From positions 62,001 to 126,000 of the forward strand of contig JAIQFE010000019.1 of the NCBI GenBank assembly GCA_020073445.1: a DNA stretch of 64,000 bases. The letters run 5' to 3'. The notes under the pieces are model-generated. The model ran no database searches, was not told the origin of the DNA, and saw only the letters and a program-made list of their open reading frames with translations. The DNA is from Terriglobia bacterium (GTDB lineage: Bacteria; Acidobacteriota; Terriglobia; Bryobacterales; Bryobacteraceae). How positions within the stretch are numbered: position 1 is the first letter of the stretch; each line of letters starts with the position of its first letter. A program made the position numbers and the translations under genes. Positions 43,815-53,783 of this stretch are shown here, in pieces.

Positions 43815-44285
43815 ATGGCGGACCGGGCGACCATCGTAGAGAAAGTGCGGGAAATCACGGAACGGGTAGGCGCCGACAAGGCTCTGGAAGTCGTCGATGT
43901 CCAGCTGCTGGGCGGCGGCGGTACCCGTGTGCTGCGCATTTTCATCGATAAGCCCGAAGGTGTTACCCACGCCGATTGCGAGTACATCACGCAAAACGTG
44001 GGCACCATCCTGGACGTCGAAGACGTGATTCCAGGTGGACGGTACACCATGGAAGTGAGCTCGCCCGGCGTCGAGCGGAAACTCGCCAAACCCAAGGAAT
44101 TCGAGCGGTTTGTCGGCCATAAAGTGAAAATCGTCCTGCGCCAGCCGGTCGAAGACCAGAAGACCTGGATCGGCGCGCTGCGAAGTTTTGCCGAAGGAAT
44201 CATCACACTCGAGCCTTCTCCTGGCAGGAGCGTCCAGTTCCCCCTGGAACTGGTGGAGAGGGCCAATCTTAAGTTCGAGTGGTAA
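43815..44285 (+). CDS. rimP: Ribosome maturation factor
   Basis: The 156-residue protein matches RimP: VREITERVGADKALEVVDVQLLGGGGTRVLRIFIDKPEGVTHADCEYITQNVGTILDVED, then YTMEVSSPGVERKLAKPKEFERFVGHKVKI and an SH3-like C-terminal domain. RimP helps assemble the 30S subunit. It is followed by nusA (27 bp) and infB, the usual gene order, and preceded by the hairpin leader. Confidence 0.95.
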   Translation: MADRATIVEKVREITERVGADKALEVVDVQLLGGGGTRVLRIFIDKPEGVTHADCEYITQNVGTILDVEDVIPGGRYTMEVSSPGVERKLAKPKEFERFVGHKVKIVLRQPVEDQKTWIGALRSFAEGIITLEPSPGRSVQFPLELVERANLKFEW

Positions 44286-44312
44286 TCCCCCGAATCGGAG
44301 CAACTAACTGAC

Positions 44313-45755
44313 ATGACCAGCCTGGGCAATATTTATCAGTCCATCGAGATCCTGAGCAAGGAGAAAGGGATCGATCCGCAAATCATCCGGGATGCGGTGA
44401 AGGATGCCATGCTGGTAGCCGCTCGCAAGCATTTCCACGCCAACGAAGAGTTGGTAGCGGAAATGGAGGAAGGCACCGGCACGATCCAGATTTTCGGGGT
44501 AAAGAAGGTGGCGGATCCGGTCACCGATCCGGATAAGGAAATTTCGCTCGCGGACGCTCGCAAGCACAATCCGGAAATCGAAATCGGCGGAGAAATCCGC
44601 ACCCCAAAATCCCTGGATGCTCTGGGCCGGATCTCGGCGCAGACCTTCAAGCAGGTGATTCTGCAAAAGGTGCGCGAAGCCGAGCGCGAAAATATCTATT
44701 CCGAATTCTCCGGCCGCGTGGGCGAGCTGGTGACGTGCGTGGTCAAGCGCCTGGAAGGTCCCGATCTGGTGTGCGACCTGGGCAAAACCGAAGCCAGAAT
44801 TCTCAAGAAAGAGCAATCGCGCCTGGAAAGCTTCAGCGTGGGCGACCGCATCCGCTGCGTGATCCGCAGCGTCGAGAAGGCCGGCAAGAACGCGGGCGTG
44901 ATTGTTTCGCGCGCGGCTCCCGAACTGGTCATGCGCCTGTTCGAGCAGGAAGTTCCAGAAATTTACGACAACACCGTGGTGATTAAAGGCTGCGCCCGCG
45001 AAGCCGGGGAGCGGACCAAGATCGCCGTATCCAGCCGCGACCGGGACGTCGATAGCGTGGGCGCCTGCGTCGGCATGAAGGGCATGCGCGTGCAATCGAT
45101 TATTCGAGAATTGCGCGGAGAAAAGATCGACATCATCGAATACAATGACGATCCGGTGGTGTTCGCCACACACGCGCTGAGCCCGGCCAAAATCTCGCGC
45201 GTGACGATTCTGGACCCTATAGGTAAGCACATGGAAGTGATTGTCGACGACAGCCAGTTGTCGCTGGCCATCGGCAAAAAGGGCCAGAATGTGCGCCTGG
45301 CGGCCAAGCTGCTGGGCTGGCGGATCGATATCAAGAGCGAGGAAGAGAAGCGCCAGGAAGTGGAATCGCAGATGGACGCGATGGTGGTGCCGGGCGCTCC
45401 GGTTTCGGTCCTGATCGATCACGGGATCCCCGATACGCTGGTCGAGAAGCTGATGGAGGCGGGCGTAGGCACCGTCGAGAAATTGGGCGGAATGACTCCC
45501 GAGGAACTGGAAGTAATTCCTGGAATTGGTGTCGAGATGGTGGAGAAAATCCAGGAAGCCGTGGTGAGTTACTACGGGCAATTCGAATCCGGCGGTGAGA
45601 CGGAAGCAACGGTCGGGGAAGCCGCGGCCGCCGAACCAGTCGCCGATGCCGGTGCATCACTAGCGGAAGCTCCGCAAGAGCAATCTGTTACGATAGAAAT
45701 TGCAGAGGTTCCGGCAGGCGCGGAAGCTCTGGATAAGGAACAGGGTTTAATCTGA
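44313..45755 (+). CDS. nusA: Transcription termination/antitermination factor NusA
   Basis: The 480-residue protein has the N-terminal RNA-polymerase-binding domain ([21 protein letters not shown]), an S1 domain (near 135-205), two KH domains ([37 protein letters not shown] and [29 protein letters not shown]) and a C-terminal helix-hairpin-helix part ([16 protein letters not shown]). It modulates pausing and termination and antitermination of rRNA transcription. The acidic tail (about 425-480) is longer than usual. Confidence 0.97.
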   Translation: MTSLGNIYQSIEILSKEKGIDPQIIRDAVKDAMLVAARKHFHANEELVAEMEEGTGTIQIFGVKKVADPVTDPDKEISLADARKHNPEIEIGGEIRTPKSLDALGRISAQTFKQVILQKVREAERENIYSEFSGRVGELVTCVVKRLEGPDLVCDLGKTEARILKKEQSRLESFSVGDRIRCVIRSVEKAGKNAGVIVSRAAPELVMRLFEQEVPEIYDNTVVIKGCAREAGERTKIAVSSRDRDVDSVGACVGMKGMRVQSIIRELRGEKIDIIEYNDDPVVFATHALSPAKISRVTILDPIGKHMEVIVDDSQLSLAIGKKGQNVRLAAKLLGWRIDIKSEEEKRQEVESQMDAMVVPGAPVSVLIDHGIPDTLVEKLMEAGVGTVEKLGGMTPEELEVIPGIGVEMVEKIQEAVVSYYGQFESGGETEATVGEAAAAEPVADAGASLAEAPQEQSVTIEIAEVPAGAEALDKEQGLI

Positions 45756-45793
45756 CAACCCCGGTGTCGGAATTGGACGGCGGGGCACACAGT

Positions 45794-48778
45794 ATGGTCA
45801 AAATTCGAATTAACGAGCTGGCACGCGAGCTCGAGGTGAAGCCGAACGTGATCCTCGACATGCTCCCCGAGCTGGGCGTCACGGAAAAGAAAACCCACTC
45901 CAGCTCGGTCGATGAGCCTGTCGCGATAGAGATCAAGCGCCGGCTGACTGAGGAATCGAACGGATCGCCTGGCTCCGCCAGATCACGTGGTTCGAAATTG
46001 GCGGAGACCGAAACGCCGGTGGAACACGTAGCCGAAGTTGCTCCCGAGCCGTCGCGCGCACCTTCTGCTCCCAAGCATGAACCGGTAGCAGAAGCTCCGC
46101 AACCAGCAGCCCGCGAAGTTCCTGTGGAGGTTGCTCCTCCTCCTCCGGCTCCTCGATCCGCGCCGCTGCGTCCGCCTCTTGCTTCTGGACAACCGGGACA
46201 CGTTCCGGGACACGTTACCGAACGACCGGTTGCACCTCCGGTGGCGCCGCGCGGCATTCCGATTCCTTCGCGTCCTGCTCCGCCGGCGCCCAGGCCCGGC
46301 CAGATTCTTTCCGGTCCGCGCCAGCCCTTGCCGGGGTTGGAGACACGTTCATCCCAAGAAACAGCAGGGCCGCGGCCTCCGCTTGGACCTCCGCCCGCAG
46401 CTCCACATCCGACTGCGCACGTTCCCGCACAACATCCGTCAGCACCGGTGCAAGCCGGTCCGGGAATTCCCAGTATGCCGGCCCGCCCCGCGCCTCGGCC
46501 CGCGGTTCCTCCGGCCGCAACCATCGTGCCGGGAGCACCGATGGGCGCAGGTAGTCCGCTGCGGCCTCCCGCAAAACCGAATCTAGCCGGACAGCCGGTG
46601 GCCCGGCCGATTGTTCCGCCGCGCCCGGATTTAGTCGCAAAACTCACACGTCCGCCGGGTGCACCTGCCCCGGGGGCTCCTCGTCCCGGAATGCCGACGC
46701 GCCCCGCGAGTCCGGTTCCCGGCCAGCCGATTTATCGTGGTCCGATTCGTCCGGGTCAGCCGATGATGCGCGCCCCGGGCCAAGGGCCCGGAGGTTACCA
46801 AGGCGGAGGCCCCGGCGGTCCCGGTGGTCTGCGCGGCCGTGGCCGTCCGATGCATCCGACTTCGCCGCTGCGCGCGGAACCCGCCCCGCTGCCCGCCGAG
46901 CCTGGCCGCCGTCATGCGATCAAGCCCGGATCCCGCGACCGGCGCCGCGATGTGGAGCAGGAAGAGGGTCGCATCCGCCAGGTTTCGCGGAAGGCCCAGG
47001 CCTTTGAGCCGCCGCCCATCGATCGCGAGATCACTATCGCCGAGGGCATCACCGTAAAAGAACTTTCGGAGAAGCTCGGCATCAAGGGCAACGTGGTCGT
47101 GAAGCGCCTCTTCGATAAGAAGATCTTTGCCACCATCAATCAGACCCTCGACGTAAAACTGGCCGAGGAATTGGCCCGCGATTTCGGAGCTTCCACCAAC
47201 AAGGTGAGCTACGAAGAGGAAACCACGCACGAGATCCAGCAGGCGGAGATCGACGAGGACCGCGTTCGGCGCGCTCCCGTGGTCACTGTCATGGGTCACG
47301 TCGATCACGGCAAGACGTCGCTGCTGGACGCCATCCGTTTGGCGCATGTGGCCGATAAAGAAGCCGGCGGGATCACCCAGCATATCGGGGCTTATCGCGT
47401 CGAGAAAAACGGCCGCAATATCGTGTTCATCGATACTCCCGGTCACGAGGCGTTTACGCGAATGCGCGCCCGCGGAGCCAAGGTTACCGATATCGTGGTT
47501 CTGGTGGTGGCGGCCGACGACGGCGTGATGCCGCAGACGCTGGAAGCCATCGACCACGCCAAGGCGGCGAAAGTTCCGATCGTAGTCGCGATTAACAAAA
47601 TCGATAAGGGCGACGCCCAGCCGGAGCGTATCAAGCAGCAGTTGGCCGACCGCGGCCTGCTGGCCGAAGACTGGGGCGGCGATGTCGTCATGGTTCCGGT
47701 TTCGGCTCGGACCAAAGTAGGTATCGACCTGCTGCTCGAGATGATTCTGCTTTCGGCCGACCTTCTCGATCTCAAGGCCAGCCCGGCGCGGCCCGCCATG
47801 GGCAACGTGCTCGAAGCCAAGCTCGATCGCGCACGCGGTCCGGTGGCTACCGTCTTGGTGCAGAACGGCACGCTGCGCGTAGGCGACCATTTCATCTGCG
47901 GATCGGTGTTCGGGAAAGTCCGCGCGATGTTCGACGATCACGGCGAACCGATCCGGGAAGCCGAGCCGTCGACTCCGGTTGAAGTATTGGGATTGGATGC
48001 GGTGCCGGAAGTCGGCGACACGTTCCAGGCAGTCACCGATACGGCCAAGGCCAAGCAGATCGTCATGTACCGCGAAGTCAAGGCGCGCGAGCAGTCCATG
48101 TCTCGCAATACCCGCCTGACGCTCGACCAGCTGCACGATCAGCTGAAGGCCGGCGAAGTCAAGGATCTCAACATCATCCTCAAGACCGACGTGGGCGGCA
48201 CGGCCGAGGTGCTCTCGGATACCTTGCAGAAGCTCTCCACCGACAAGGTGAAGATCCGCGTACTGCGCGCGGCTGTAGGCGCCATCACGGAAAGCGATGT
48301 TTTGCTGGCCACCACGTCCTCGGCCATCATCATCGGCTTTAACGTCCGGCCGGAGCGCAATGCACAAGCCCTGGCGGAGCAAGAAAAGGTCGATATCCGG
48401 AACCACACCATCATCTATGAGCTGGTGGACGAGATAAAGCGCGCCATGACCGGCTTGCTGGAACCGGTGTTCAAGGAAGTCTACAAGGGCCGCGCGATCA
48501 TCCGCGAGGTGTTCCGCATCAGCAAGGTGGGCGCGGTCGCGGGCTGCACGGTGGACGACGGCGTTATCGGCCGCAACAACGAAATACGCCTGTTGCGCGA
48601 CAACAAGGTGGTCCATACCGGCAAGATCCTCTCGCTCAAGCGTTTCAAGAACGACGCCAGCGAGGTCAAGGCAGGGTTCGAGTGCGGTATCTCGCTCGCC
48701 AACTATAACGACCTGAAGGTCGGCGACGTGATCGAAGCTTTCGCCACTGAGCGCGACGAGACTGCGGCCGTAGCCTAA
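45794..48778 (+). CDS. infB: Translation initiation factor IF-2
   Basis: The ATG at 45794 ([16 protein letters not shown]) is preferred to the GTG at 45764 because it gives the conserved family start. The 994-residue protein has an IF2-N domain (1-50), a Pro/Ala/Gly-rich low-complexity linker (about 60-375), a second IF2-N domain ([20 protein letters not shown]), the GTPase domain with GHVDHGKT near residue 502 and NKID, and two beta-barrel/C2 domains. It brings initiator tRNA to the ribosome. The linker is why the protein is long. Confidence 0.97.
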   Translation: MVKIRINELARELEVKPNVILDMLPELGVTEKKTHSSSVDEPVAIEIKRRLTEESNGSPGSARSRGSKLAETETPVEHVAEVAPEPSRAPSAPKHEPVAEAPQPAAREVPVEVAPPPPAPRSAPLRPPLASGQPGHVPGHVTERPVAPPVAPRGIPIPSRPAPPAPRPGQILSGPRQPLPGLETRSSQETAGPRPPLGPPPAAPHPTAHVPAQHPSAPVQAGPGIPSMPARPAPRPAVPPAATIVPGAPMGAGSPLRPPAKPNLAGQPVARPIVPPRPDLVAKLTRPPGAPAPGAPRPGMPTRPASPVPGQPIYRGPIRPGQPMMRAPGQGPGGYQGGGPGGPGGLRGRGRPMHPTSPLRAEPAPLPAEPGRRHAIKPGSRDRRRDVEQEEGRIRQVSRKAQAFEPPPIDREITIAEGITVKELSEKLGIKGNVVVKRLFDKKIFATINQTLDVKLAEELARDFGASTNKVSYEEETTHEIQQAEIDEDRVRRAPVVTVMGHVDHGKTSLLDAIRLAHVADKEAGGITQHIGAYRVEKNGRNIVFIDTPGHEAFTRMRARGAKVTDIVVLVVAADDGVMPQTLEAIDHAKAAKVPIVVAINKIDKGDAQPERIKQQLADRGLLAEDWGGDVVMVPVSARTKVGIDLLLEMILLSADLLDLKASPARPAMGNVLEAKLDRARGPVATVLVQNGTLRVGDHFICGSVFGKVRAMFDDHGEPIREAEPSTPVEVLGLDAVPEVGDTFQAVTDTAKAKQIVMYREVKAREQSMSRNTRLTLDQLHDQLKAGEVKDLNIILKTDVGGTAEVLSDTLQKLSTDKVKIRVLRAAVGAITESDVLLATTSSAIIIGFNVRPERNAQALAEQEKVDIRNHTIIYELVDEIKRAMTGLLEPVFKEVYKGRAIIREVFRISKVGAVAGCTVDDGVIGRNNEIRLLRDNKVVHTGKILSLKRFKNDASEVKAGFECGISLANYNDLKVGDVIEAFATERDETAAVA

Positions 48779-48786
48779 CGGGTCCC

Positions 48787-49074
48787 GTGCCGGCGGTCGG
48801 CGTCATCACCTTTGAGTTGCGGCTGGAAGGGTCGCACTCGCTCAAAGACAAACGGCATTTTGTAAAGGGTTTGAAGGATCGTCTTCGATCCCGCTGCAAC
48901 GTAGCCGTGGCCGAGATCGACTATCAGGACTCCTGGTCACAGGGCCTGGTGGCGGCGGTGACGGTATCCCCGGACAAGCCTCATGCCGAGAAGATCCTCC
49001 AAAGCGCCGAGAAGGAAGCCGCTGCATTGCTGGGTCCGCTACTGGTGGATGTTACGGTCGAGTGGCTGGCGTAG
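48787..49074 (+). CDS. DUF503-family protein (YlxP-like)
   Basis: The 95-residue product starts at GTG, 8 bp after infB, and fits DUF503: VGVITFELRLEGSHSLKDKRHFVKGLKDRLRSRCNVAVAEIDYQDSWSQGLVAAVTVS and a final helix-strand unit. YlxP-type genes are often placed in the nusA-infB operon between infB and rbfA; here the operon stops after it, because the next gene is on the opposite strand. Its exact role is unknown; ribosome assembly is a reasonable guess. Confidence 0.85.
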   Translation: MPAVGVITFELRLEGSHSLKDKRHFVKGLKDRLRSRCNVAVAEIDYQDSWSQGLVAAVTVSPDKPHAEKILQSAEKEAAALLGPLLVDVTVEWLA

Positions 49075-49103
49075 TACATCCAAGCGGCACACGTAAACTG
49101 AAA

Positions 49104-49182
49104 CCGCTCCATTACTGTCGCGGCTCGGAAACCTTACAGAGCCGCGACATCTCGCAAAGGCAAATTGCCAGTAATGGAGCGG
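49104..49182. repeat. Three-way-junction inverted repeat between ylxP and the broken peroxiredoxin
   Basis: The outer arms 49104-49117 and 49169-49182 are perfectly complementary (14 bp). Inside, TCGCGGCTC (49118-49126) pairs with GAGCCGCGA (49139-49147), and GGCAAATTGCC (49159-49169, overlapping the outer arm by one base) can form a small stem. The result is a 79-base cloverleaf-like structure without a T-run. It may be a repeat element or a structured RNA end shared by the two converging genes. Confidence 0.75.
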
Positions 49183-49192
49183 TAGAAGTAAC

Positions 49193-49661
49193 TTACTTCG
49201 GCAGCGATCCCAGCCGCAAATACGGTTTCAGAGTCTTCAAGCCGCCAGGGAACTTCTTCTTGACCTCATCCTCGGGCATGGCTGCGGGGACCACGACATC
49301 TTCGCCTGGCTTCCAGTTCACCGGAGTCGATACACCCATCTTGGCGGTGAGCTGCAGGGAATCGATCACGCGCAGGATTTCGTCGAAGTTCCGGCCGGTG
49401 CTCATGGGATAAGAAAGCATCATCTTGATCTTCTTATCCGGACCGATCACATACACCGTGCGGACGGTAGCATTGTTAGTTCTTGAAATCCGGCTCCAGT
49501 CCCGCCATGTAGCCCAGTTCGGTGGTGCACACCGGCGTGAAATCTTTCGGGTGCGAGAACAGAATCGCCCAGCCGTCTCCGATCCATTCGTGAAACTTGA
49601 TCGGGCCCTGTGTTGTCTCGGCCGTGAAATCGGGAGCTACGTCGTTAATCCGTAGGGACAT
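49193..49661 (-). pseudogene. Peroxiredoxin (1-Cys, Prx6 type), internally deleted and frameshifted
   Basis: An N-terminal 61-codon frame ([60 protein letters not shown], stop at 49476) holds the catalytic Cys of [10 protein letters not shown] second frame, shifted by one base, supplies the C-terminal part (from NATVRTVYVIGPDKK, ending LRLGSLPK at 49193). Comparing with an intact family member of ~210 residues, about 55-70 residues in the middle are missing and the two parts are out of frame. The conserved ends are well preserved, so the loss looks recent, or it is an assembly error. Confidence 0.85.
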
Positions 49662-49678
49662 GAATCACCTTTCTCAAT

Positions 49679-52393
49679 CTAAGCTAAATCGAATTTCTCG
49701 TGATGCAATTGCGAGTCGCTCTTGATGAGCACCGGACGCCGCAGCACCTCTTCGAGTTCTTCCAGATACTTATTTTGATGCGATTTCAGAACTTTGGCTA
49801 CATCCGCGTGAACGCGTAGGACAACTTCCTTGCCTTCAACGCTCCCAGCCATCTTGCGGGCTTCCGCCAGGATCTCGCTGACCACCGTCTGGACGCTCTT
49901 GATATAGCCGGCGCCGTCGCAGTGGGGGCAGGGCGAGCACAGCGTGCGCTCGAGTGACTGCTTCACGCGCTTGCGGGTGATCGCCACCAGTCCGAAATCG
50001 TTGAACTGGAGAATTTTGTACGGAGCGCGGTCCGCACGCATGGCTTCTTCGAGCACCTGCATCACTTTCGTGCGGTTCTTGCGCTCATCCATATCGATGA
50101 AGTCGATGACGATGATGCCGCCCAGGTCGCGCAGGCGGACCTGCCGGACGATTTCCTTGATCGCCTCGGTGTTGGTCTTGACGATGGTATCTTCCAGGCG
50201 GTTGGTCTTGCCGACGTATTTGCCGGTGTTCACGTCGATGGCCACCAGCGCCTCAGTCTGGTTGATCACGATGAAGCCGCCGGATTTCAGCCACACCTTG
50301 GGGCGCAGAGCTTTTTCCAGCTCGCTGGTCACGCTGAACGCGTCGAAGATGGGCGCCTCGCGGGTGTACATCTTCACCTTGCCGACCAGCGCCGGCTGAA
50401 AGCGCTCCACGAACCGCAGAACGCTCTCGTAGGTTTCTTCGTTGTCGATCCAGATGGCCTTAAAGCTGTCGCCAAGCTGGTCGCGCAGGATTCTCTGCAC
50501 GATATCGAGATCGTGATGCAGCAGCGCCGGCGCGGGTTTCTTGTCGGCCTTGTTGCGGATGTCCGCCCAGAGGTTATAGAGGAACTCCATGTCCCCGGCG
50601 ATTTCTTCTTCGGTCCGGCCTTCGGCGGCGGTACGCGTGATGAACCCGCCCACTGGTCCGGGACGCTTGCCTTGCAGAATGCGTTTCAGCCGGAAGCGTT
50701 CTTCGTCGCTGGCGATCTTGCGCGAGACGCCCATGTGTTCGAGCGTCGGCATGTAGACCACGAAGCGTCCAGGCAGGGCGATGTGCGAGGTGATGCGCGC
50801 GCCTTTCTGACCCAGGGGCTCTTTCGCGATCTGAACGATGATCTCCTGGCCTTCTTTTAAAAGGTCGGCGATCGAAATCTGTTGCACTTGCGCGGATAAG
50901 ACGCGCTCGCGGCCGCGGGGCCGTTCGCCTTCGGGCCGCGGTCCACGCTCCTCACCCTCGGGGCGGGGAGCACGAGCGGTTTGTTCTGCCGTACCGTGTT
51001 CACGCGGGCCGCGATTATCCGGCCGGTCTCCACCACGTCCGCCGCGGCGGCGATTGCGGCGCGAAACACGATGCGGAAAGCGTCCGCCTCGTTCGCGAAC
51101 TTCCGCGGTGCCGCTGGCAGGCTCGGCTCCGGTTGTCTCCGCGGCGCCTTCCGCGGCCGCTGCGACCTCGCCTCCGGCTTCGACTTCCGTTTCGGATTCC
51201 CCTTCGGCCGTTTCCTCGTCGTCGGCTTCCTCGGCGTTCGCTTCCCCGAGGATCATCGCCTGGATATCCAGGTCTTCATCCTCATCGAGCATCGGCGCGG
51301 TGATCGGACCGGACTGAGCCGCGTCTTCCAGGTCTTCCGCTTCCTGAGCGCTGACAGCCTCAACGCCAGCGTGCGGCAAGGGCGGTGGCGTTGGAATGTG
51401 CCGGTGGGACTCGTGTCCGACGGAAGAAAGTGATCCGTCCGGAGCGGAGTGCGAGGGAGCGTCCGGCAGGGCGTTCTCCGGCGGATAGTGGATGGGCTCT
51501 TCGTAGACCTTTTGCTCGAGCTGTACGTCTAGTTCGACCTCGTCCAATTCGGCTTTGTCCAAGTCGGCTTGGGTCGGCAGCGGCGGCGGAACGGCGGCCG
51601 GCCGGGCATGCTCGACGGCATGTTCGACATGCGGGGGCGGACCACCGCGATACTTGGCCAGCGATTCGCCAGGCAGCACCAGCGGAATTTCCGTTCGAGA
51701 TTCCTCGCGTGTTTCCGGGCGTCCCATGGTGGCCGGTGCGGCGGGCTCGACGGCTTCGGTTTCCGATTCGGCTTCGGCGGGTCGCGGTCCAGCGTTGGCG
51801 GATGCAGGCCCCACCTCGGCGTATTTCGATTCGGGGAATCCGCGTCCGCGATTGCGGCGGCGGCGCGAACGGCGTCCCCGCCGGTCACGATCCTCTCCGC
51901 GATCCTGGCCGCCTGCGGAAGGCCGTTCTTGGCCTCCGGCGGTTGGCGCAGCGCCTGCCGGGGGCGCGGTCTCCGCAACACCGCTCACAGCGGCGGGAAC
52001 TTCTTCGCCGACGGGCGCCGAAACGGCGGCCACAGGCTCCTGCGGCGGACGCATTGCGGGACGGCGTTCCCGATCCCGATCCCGATCTCGATCCCGGTTA
52101 CCCTCACGCCCACCTTCACGAGGAGGGCGTTCGTCGCCAGTGACGCGATCGATGTCTTCGTGTTCCTCTTCCAGGAAGTCCGATACGTACAGGAACGTAT
52201 CGCGCTCTAGGCCCAGGTCGACGAAGGCCGACTGCATGCCTGGCAGCACGCGTGTCACACGGCCCTTGTGGATACTCCCGGCGAGCGAATACTCATTGGC
52301 CCGCTGGAAGTAAACCTCCACCAACTGATCGTCTTCCAGGAGCGCCACTCTGGTTTCGTGCCGATTGGACGAAATCACCAGTTCTTTGCTCAT
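49679..52393 (-). CDS. rng: Ribonuclease E/G-family endoribonuclease with large insertion
   Basis: The 904-residue protein starts like RNase G/E (MSKELVISSNRHETRVALLEDDQLVEVYF, then GSIHKGRVTRVLPGMQSAFVDLG), but about 415 residues (roughly 85-500) of low-complexity acidic, Arg-, Gly- and Pro-rich sequence interrupt the S1 domain. The normal sequence resumes at ISIADLLKEGQEIIVQIAKEPLGQKGARIT. The catalytic Asp region FIDMDERKNR and the Zn-link CSPCPHCDGAG are present. It initiates mRNA decay and rRNA processing. A disordered insertion could recruit other degradosome components (inference). Confidence 0.93.
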   Translation of the reverse strand: MSKELVISSNRHETRVALLEDDQLVEVYFQRANEYSLAGSIHKGRVTRVLPGMQSAFVDLGLERDTFLYVSDFLEEEHEDIDRVTGDERPPREGGREGNRDRDRDRDRERRPAMRPPQEPVAAVSAPVGEEVPAAVSGVAETAPPAGAAPTAGGQERPSAGGQDRGEDRDRRGRRSRRRRNRGRGFPESKYAEVGPASANAGPRPAEAESETEAVEPAAPATMGRPETREESRTEIPLVLPGESLAKYRGGPPPHVEHAVEHARPAAVPPPLPTQADLDKAELDEVELDVQLEQKVYEEPIHYPPENALPDAPSHSAPDGSLSSVGHESHRHIPTPPPLPHAGVEAVSAQEAEDLEDAAQSGPITAPMLDEDEDLDIQAMILGEANAEEADDEETAEGESETEVEAGGEVAAAAEGAAETTGAEPASGTAEVRERGGRFPHRVSRRNRRRGGRGGDRPDNRGPREHGTAEQTARAPRPEGEERGPRPEGERPRGRERVLSAQVQQISIADLLKEGQEIIVQIAKEPLGQKGARITSHIALPGRFVVYMPTLEHMGVSRKIASDEERFRLKRILQGKRPGPVGGFITRTAAEGRTEEEIAGDMEFLYNLWADIRNKADKKPAPALLHHDLDIVQRILRDQLGDSFKAIWIDNEETYESVLRFVERFQPALVGKVKMYTREAPIFDAFSVTSELEKALRPKVWLKSGGFIVINQTEALVAIDVNTGKYVGKTNRLEDTIVKTNTEAIKEIVRQVRLRDLGGIIVIDFIDMDERKNRTKVMQVLEEAMRADRAPYKILQFNDFGLVAITRKRVKQSLERTLCSPCPHCDGAGYIKSVQTVVSEILAEARKMAGSVEGKEVVLRVHADVAKVLKSHQNKYLEELEEVLRRPVLIKSDSQLHHEKFDLA

Positions 52394-52687
52394 CCTCAGC
52401 CTCCCTCCCGCGGTTACGCGGGGTGTTACGGGACTCGGGCTTTGGGTGGGACAGTTCTCAGGCGACTCGGGGTATGCGGCTGTCTCGTCACACGGAAGTG
52501 GAGTTCAAACTCGAACACCTCCGACTCAACCAGCCCAAAAGAAGCCTCCAACTACCGGCAGGCCTCAAAAATCTTCTACCGAAACTCGCCTTCCGTCCCC
52601 ACGCCGATACAACACGCGAGTCCGTACAGTATCTAAAACCTTTAATCGCGCAAAGCGCCCCGCCCCGCGCCTAAAACTAAACTCAAT
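52394..52687 (-). promoter_or_regulatory. Gap upstream of rng, possible long 5' leader
   Basis: This 294-bp stretch has no convincing gene. A hairpin CCCGCG/CGCGGG with a four-base loop (52407-52422) lies directly beside the GGGAGGGAGG ribosome-binding site. A moderate promoter (TTGCGC, 16-bp spacer, TACTGT on the minus strand, about 52630-52660) would give a leader of ~230 bases. Long, self-regulating leaders are known for RNase E mRNA in other bacteria; here this is inference. Confidence 0.4.
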
Positions 52688-53782
52688 TCAACTCGAAAAC
52701 CGCCGGAGCCGGACATTGTTCACCAGCCCCAGCATGATAAATATCGAAAACAGATTCGAGCCGCCGTAACTCATCAGCGGCAAGGGAATCCCCGTCACTG
52801 GCATATTGCCCACTACCATGCCCACATTGATCAGCACATGGAACAACAACATGGTCGCCACGCCCATGCAGATATACATGCCCGCCCGGTCTGGAGCCAT
52901 TTGAGCATTCTGCACGATCTGCATCAGCAACAAAAAATAGAGCCCGAGCACTACCACCACCACTACAAACCCGTGTTCCTCGGCAAAGGCCGCGAAAAGA
53001 AAATCGGTGTGCGGAACCGGCAGAAACCCGCCCTGAGTTTGGGTGCCGTGCGTCACGCCCCGCCCCCACAGCCCGCCGTCCCCAACCGCGATCTTGGACT
53101 GGATCACCTGATAGCCGTTTCCGCGAGGATCCTGGGAAGGATCGACGAACGAAGTCAGCCGCGCCTTCTGATAATCCTGCAGAAAGGGATAGGCTACGGT
53201 TATAGCCAACCCACCCGCTACAGCGATCGCTACCAGATAATGCCATCGAATCCCCGCCAGCAGAATCCCGACGCCCAACACCGGAAGGTACGTCAGCGAC
53301 GTCCCCAAATCCGGCTGCTTCATCACCAGGGCCGTCGGAATACCGACTAACACTCCTAGTTTCAACAACTCACGCCATCCCACCTCGTCGCGCTTCAGCT
53401 CCGAGAGGTAACGTGCTACCAGTAATATTATCACCAATTTAACGAATTCCGAGATCTGAAAATTGAACCCGACCCCGGGAACCCGGATCCAGCGGCGGGA
53501 CCCGAATACCTGCTTTCCAATCGCGAACGTCGCGATCAGGGCGGCGATCGAGAGTCCATAGAGAATCGGGACCTGTCCCAGCAGCGTGTGGTAGTCGATA
53601 GACGAAGCGATCCACATCATTCCGATGGCCACCACTACCCAGATCGCTTGTTTCCACCAGGCGTCCGACCACTTGGTGTTCTGGGTCGCGGAGTAGATCT
53701 GGAGGATCCCCAGGCAGCAAATGATCAGCGTGATGACGAGGAGGGACCAGTCCAGGTCGCGGAAGGATCGGTAGCGGGCCAT
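52688..53782 (-). CDS. rodA: Peptidoglycan glycosyltransferase RodA
   Basis: The 364-residue, ten-helix SEDS-family protein has the typical WKQAIWVVVAIGMMWIASSIDYHTL start, the KQPDLGTSLTYLPV segment, and a C-terminal GIPLPLMSYGGSNL. It polymerises glycan strands for cell elongation in the inner membrane with PBP2, whose gene lies 1 bp upstream. It is the last gene of the mre operon. Confidence 0.95.
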   Translation of the reverse strand: MARYRSFRDLDWSLLVITLIICCLGILQIYSATQNTKWSDAWWKQAIWVVVAIGMMWIASSIDYHTLLGQVPILYGLSIAALIATFAIGKQVFGSRRWIRVPGVGFNFQISEFVKLVIILLVARYLSELKRDEVGWRELLKLGVLVGIPTALVMKQPDLGTSLTYLPVLGVGILLAGIRWHYLVAIAVAGGLAITVAYPFLQDYQKARLTSFVDPSQDPRGNGYQVIQSKIAVGDGGLWGRGVTHGTQTQGGFLPVPHTDFLFAAFAEEHGFVVVVVVLGLYFLLLMQIVQNAQMAPDRAGMYICMGVATMLLFHVLINVGMVVGNMPVTGIPLPLMSYGGSNLFSIFIMLGLVNNVRLRRFSS

Positions 53783-53783
53783 C

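Noticed and set aside
45970-46920. Frameshift or foreign insert in infB, because of the low-complexity Pro/Ala stretch
   Set aside because: The frame is continuous, and a long disordered linker before the GTPase domain is normal in large bacterial IF-2 proteins.
46631-48616. Open frame of 661 codons on the minus strand
   Set aside because: It is antisense to infB and has the composition of a codon-bias shadow; no ribosome-binding site or domain is visible.
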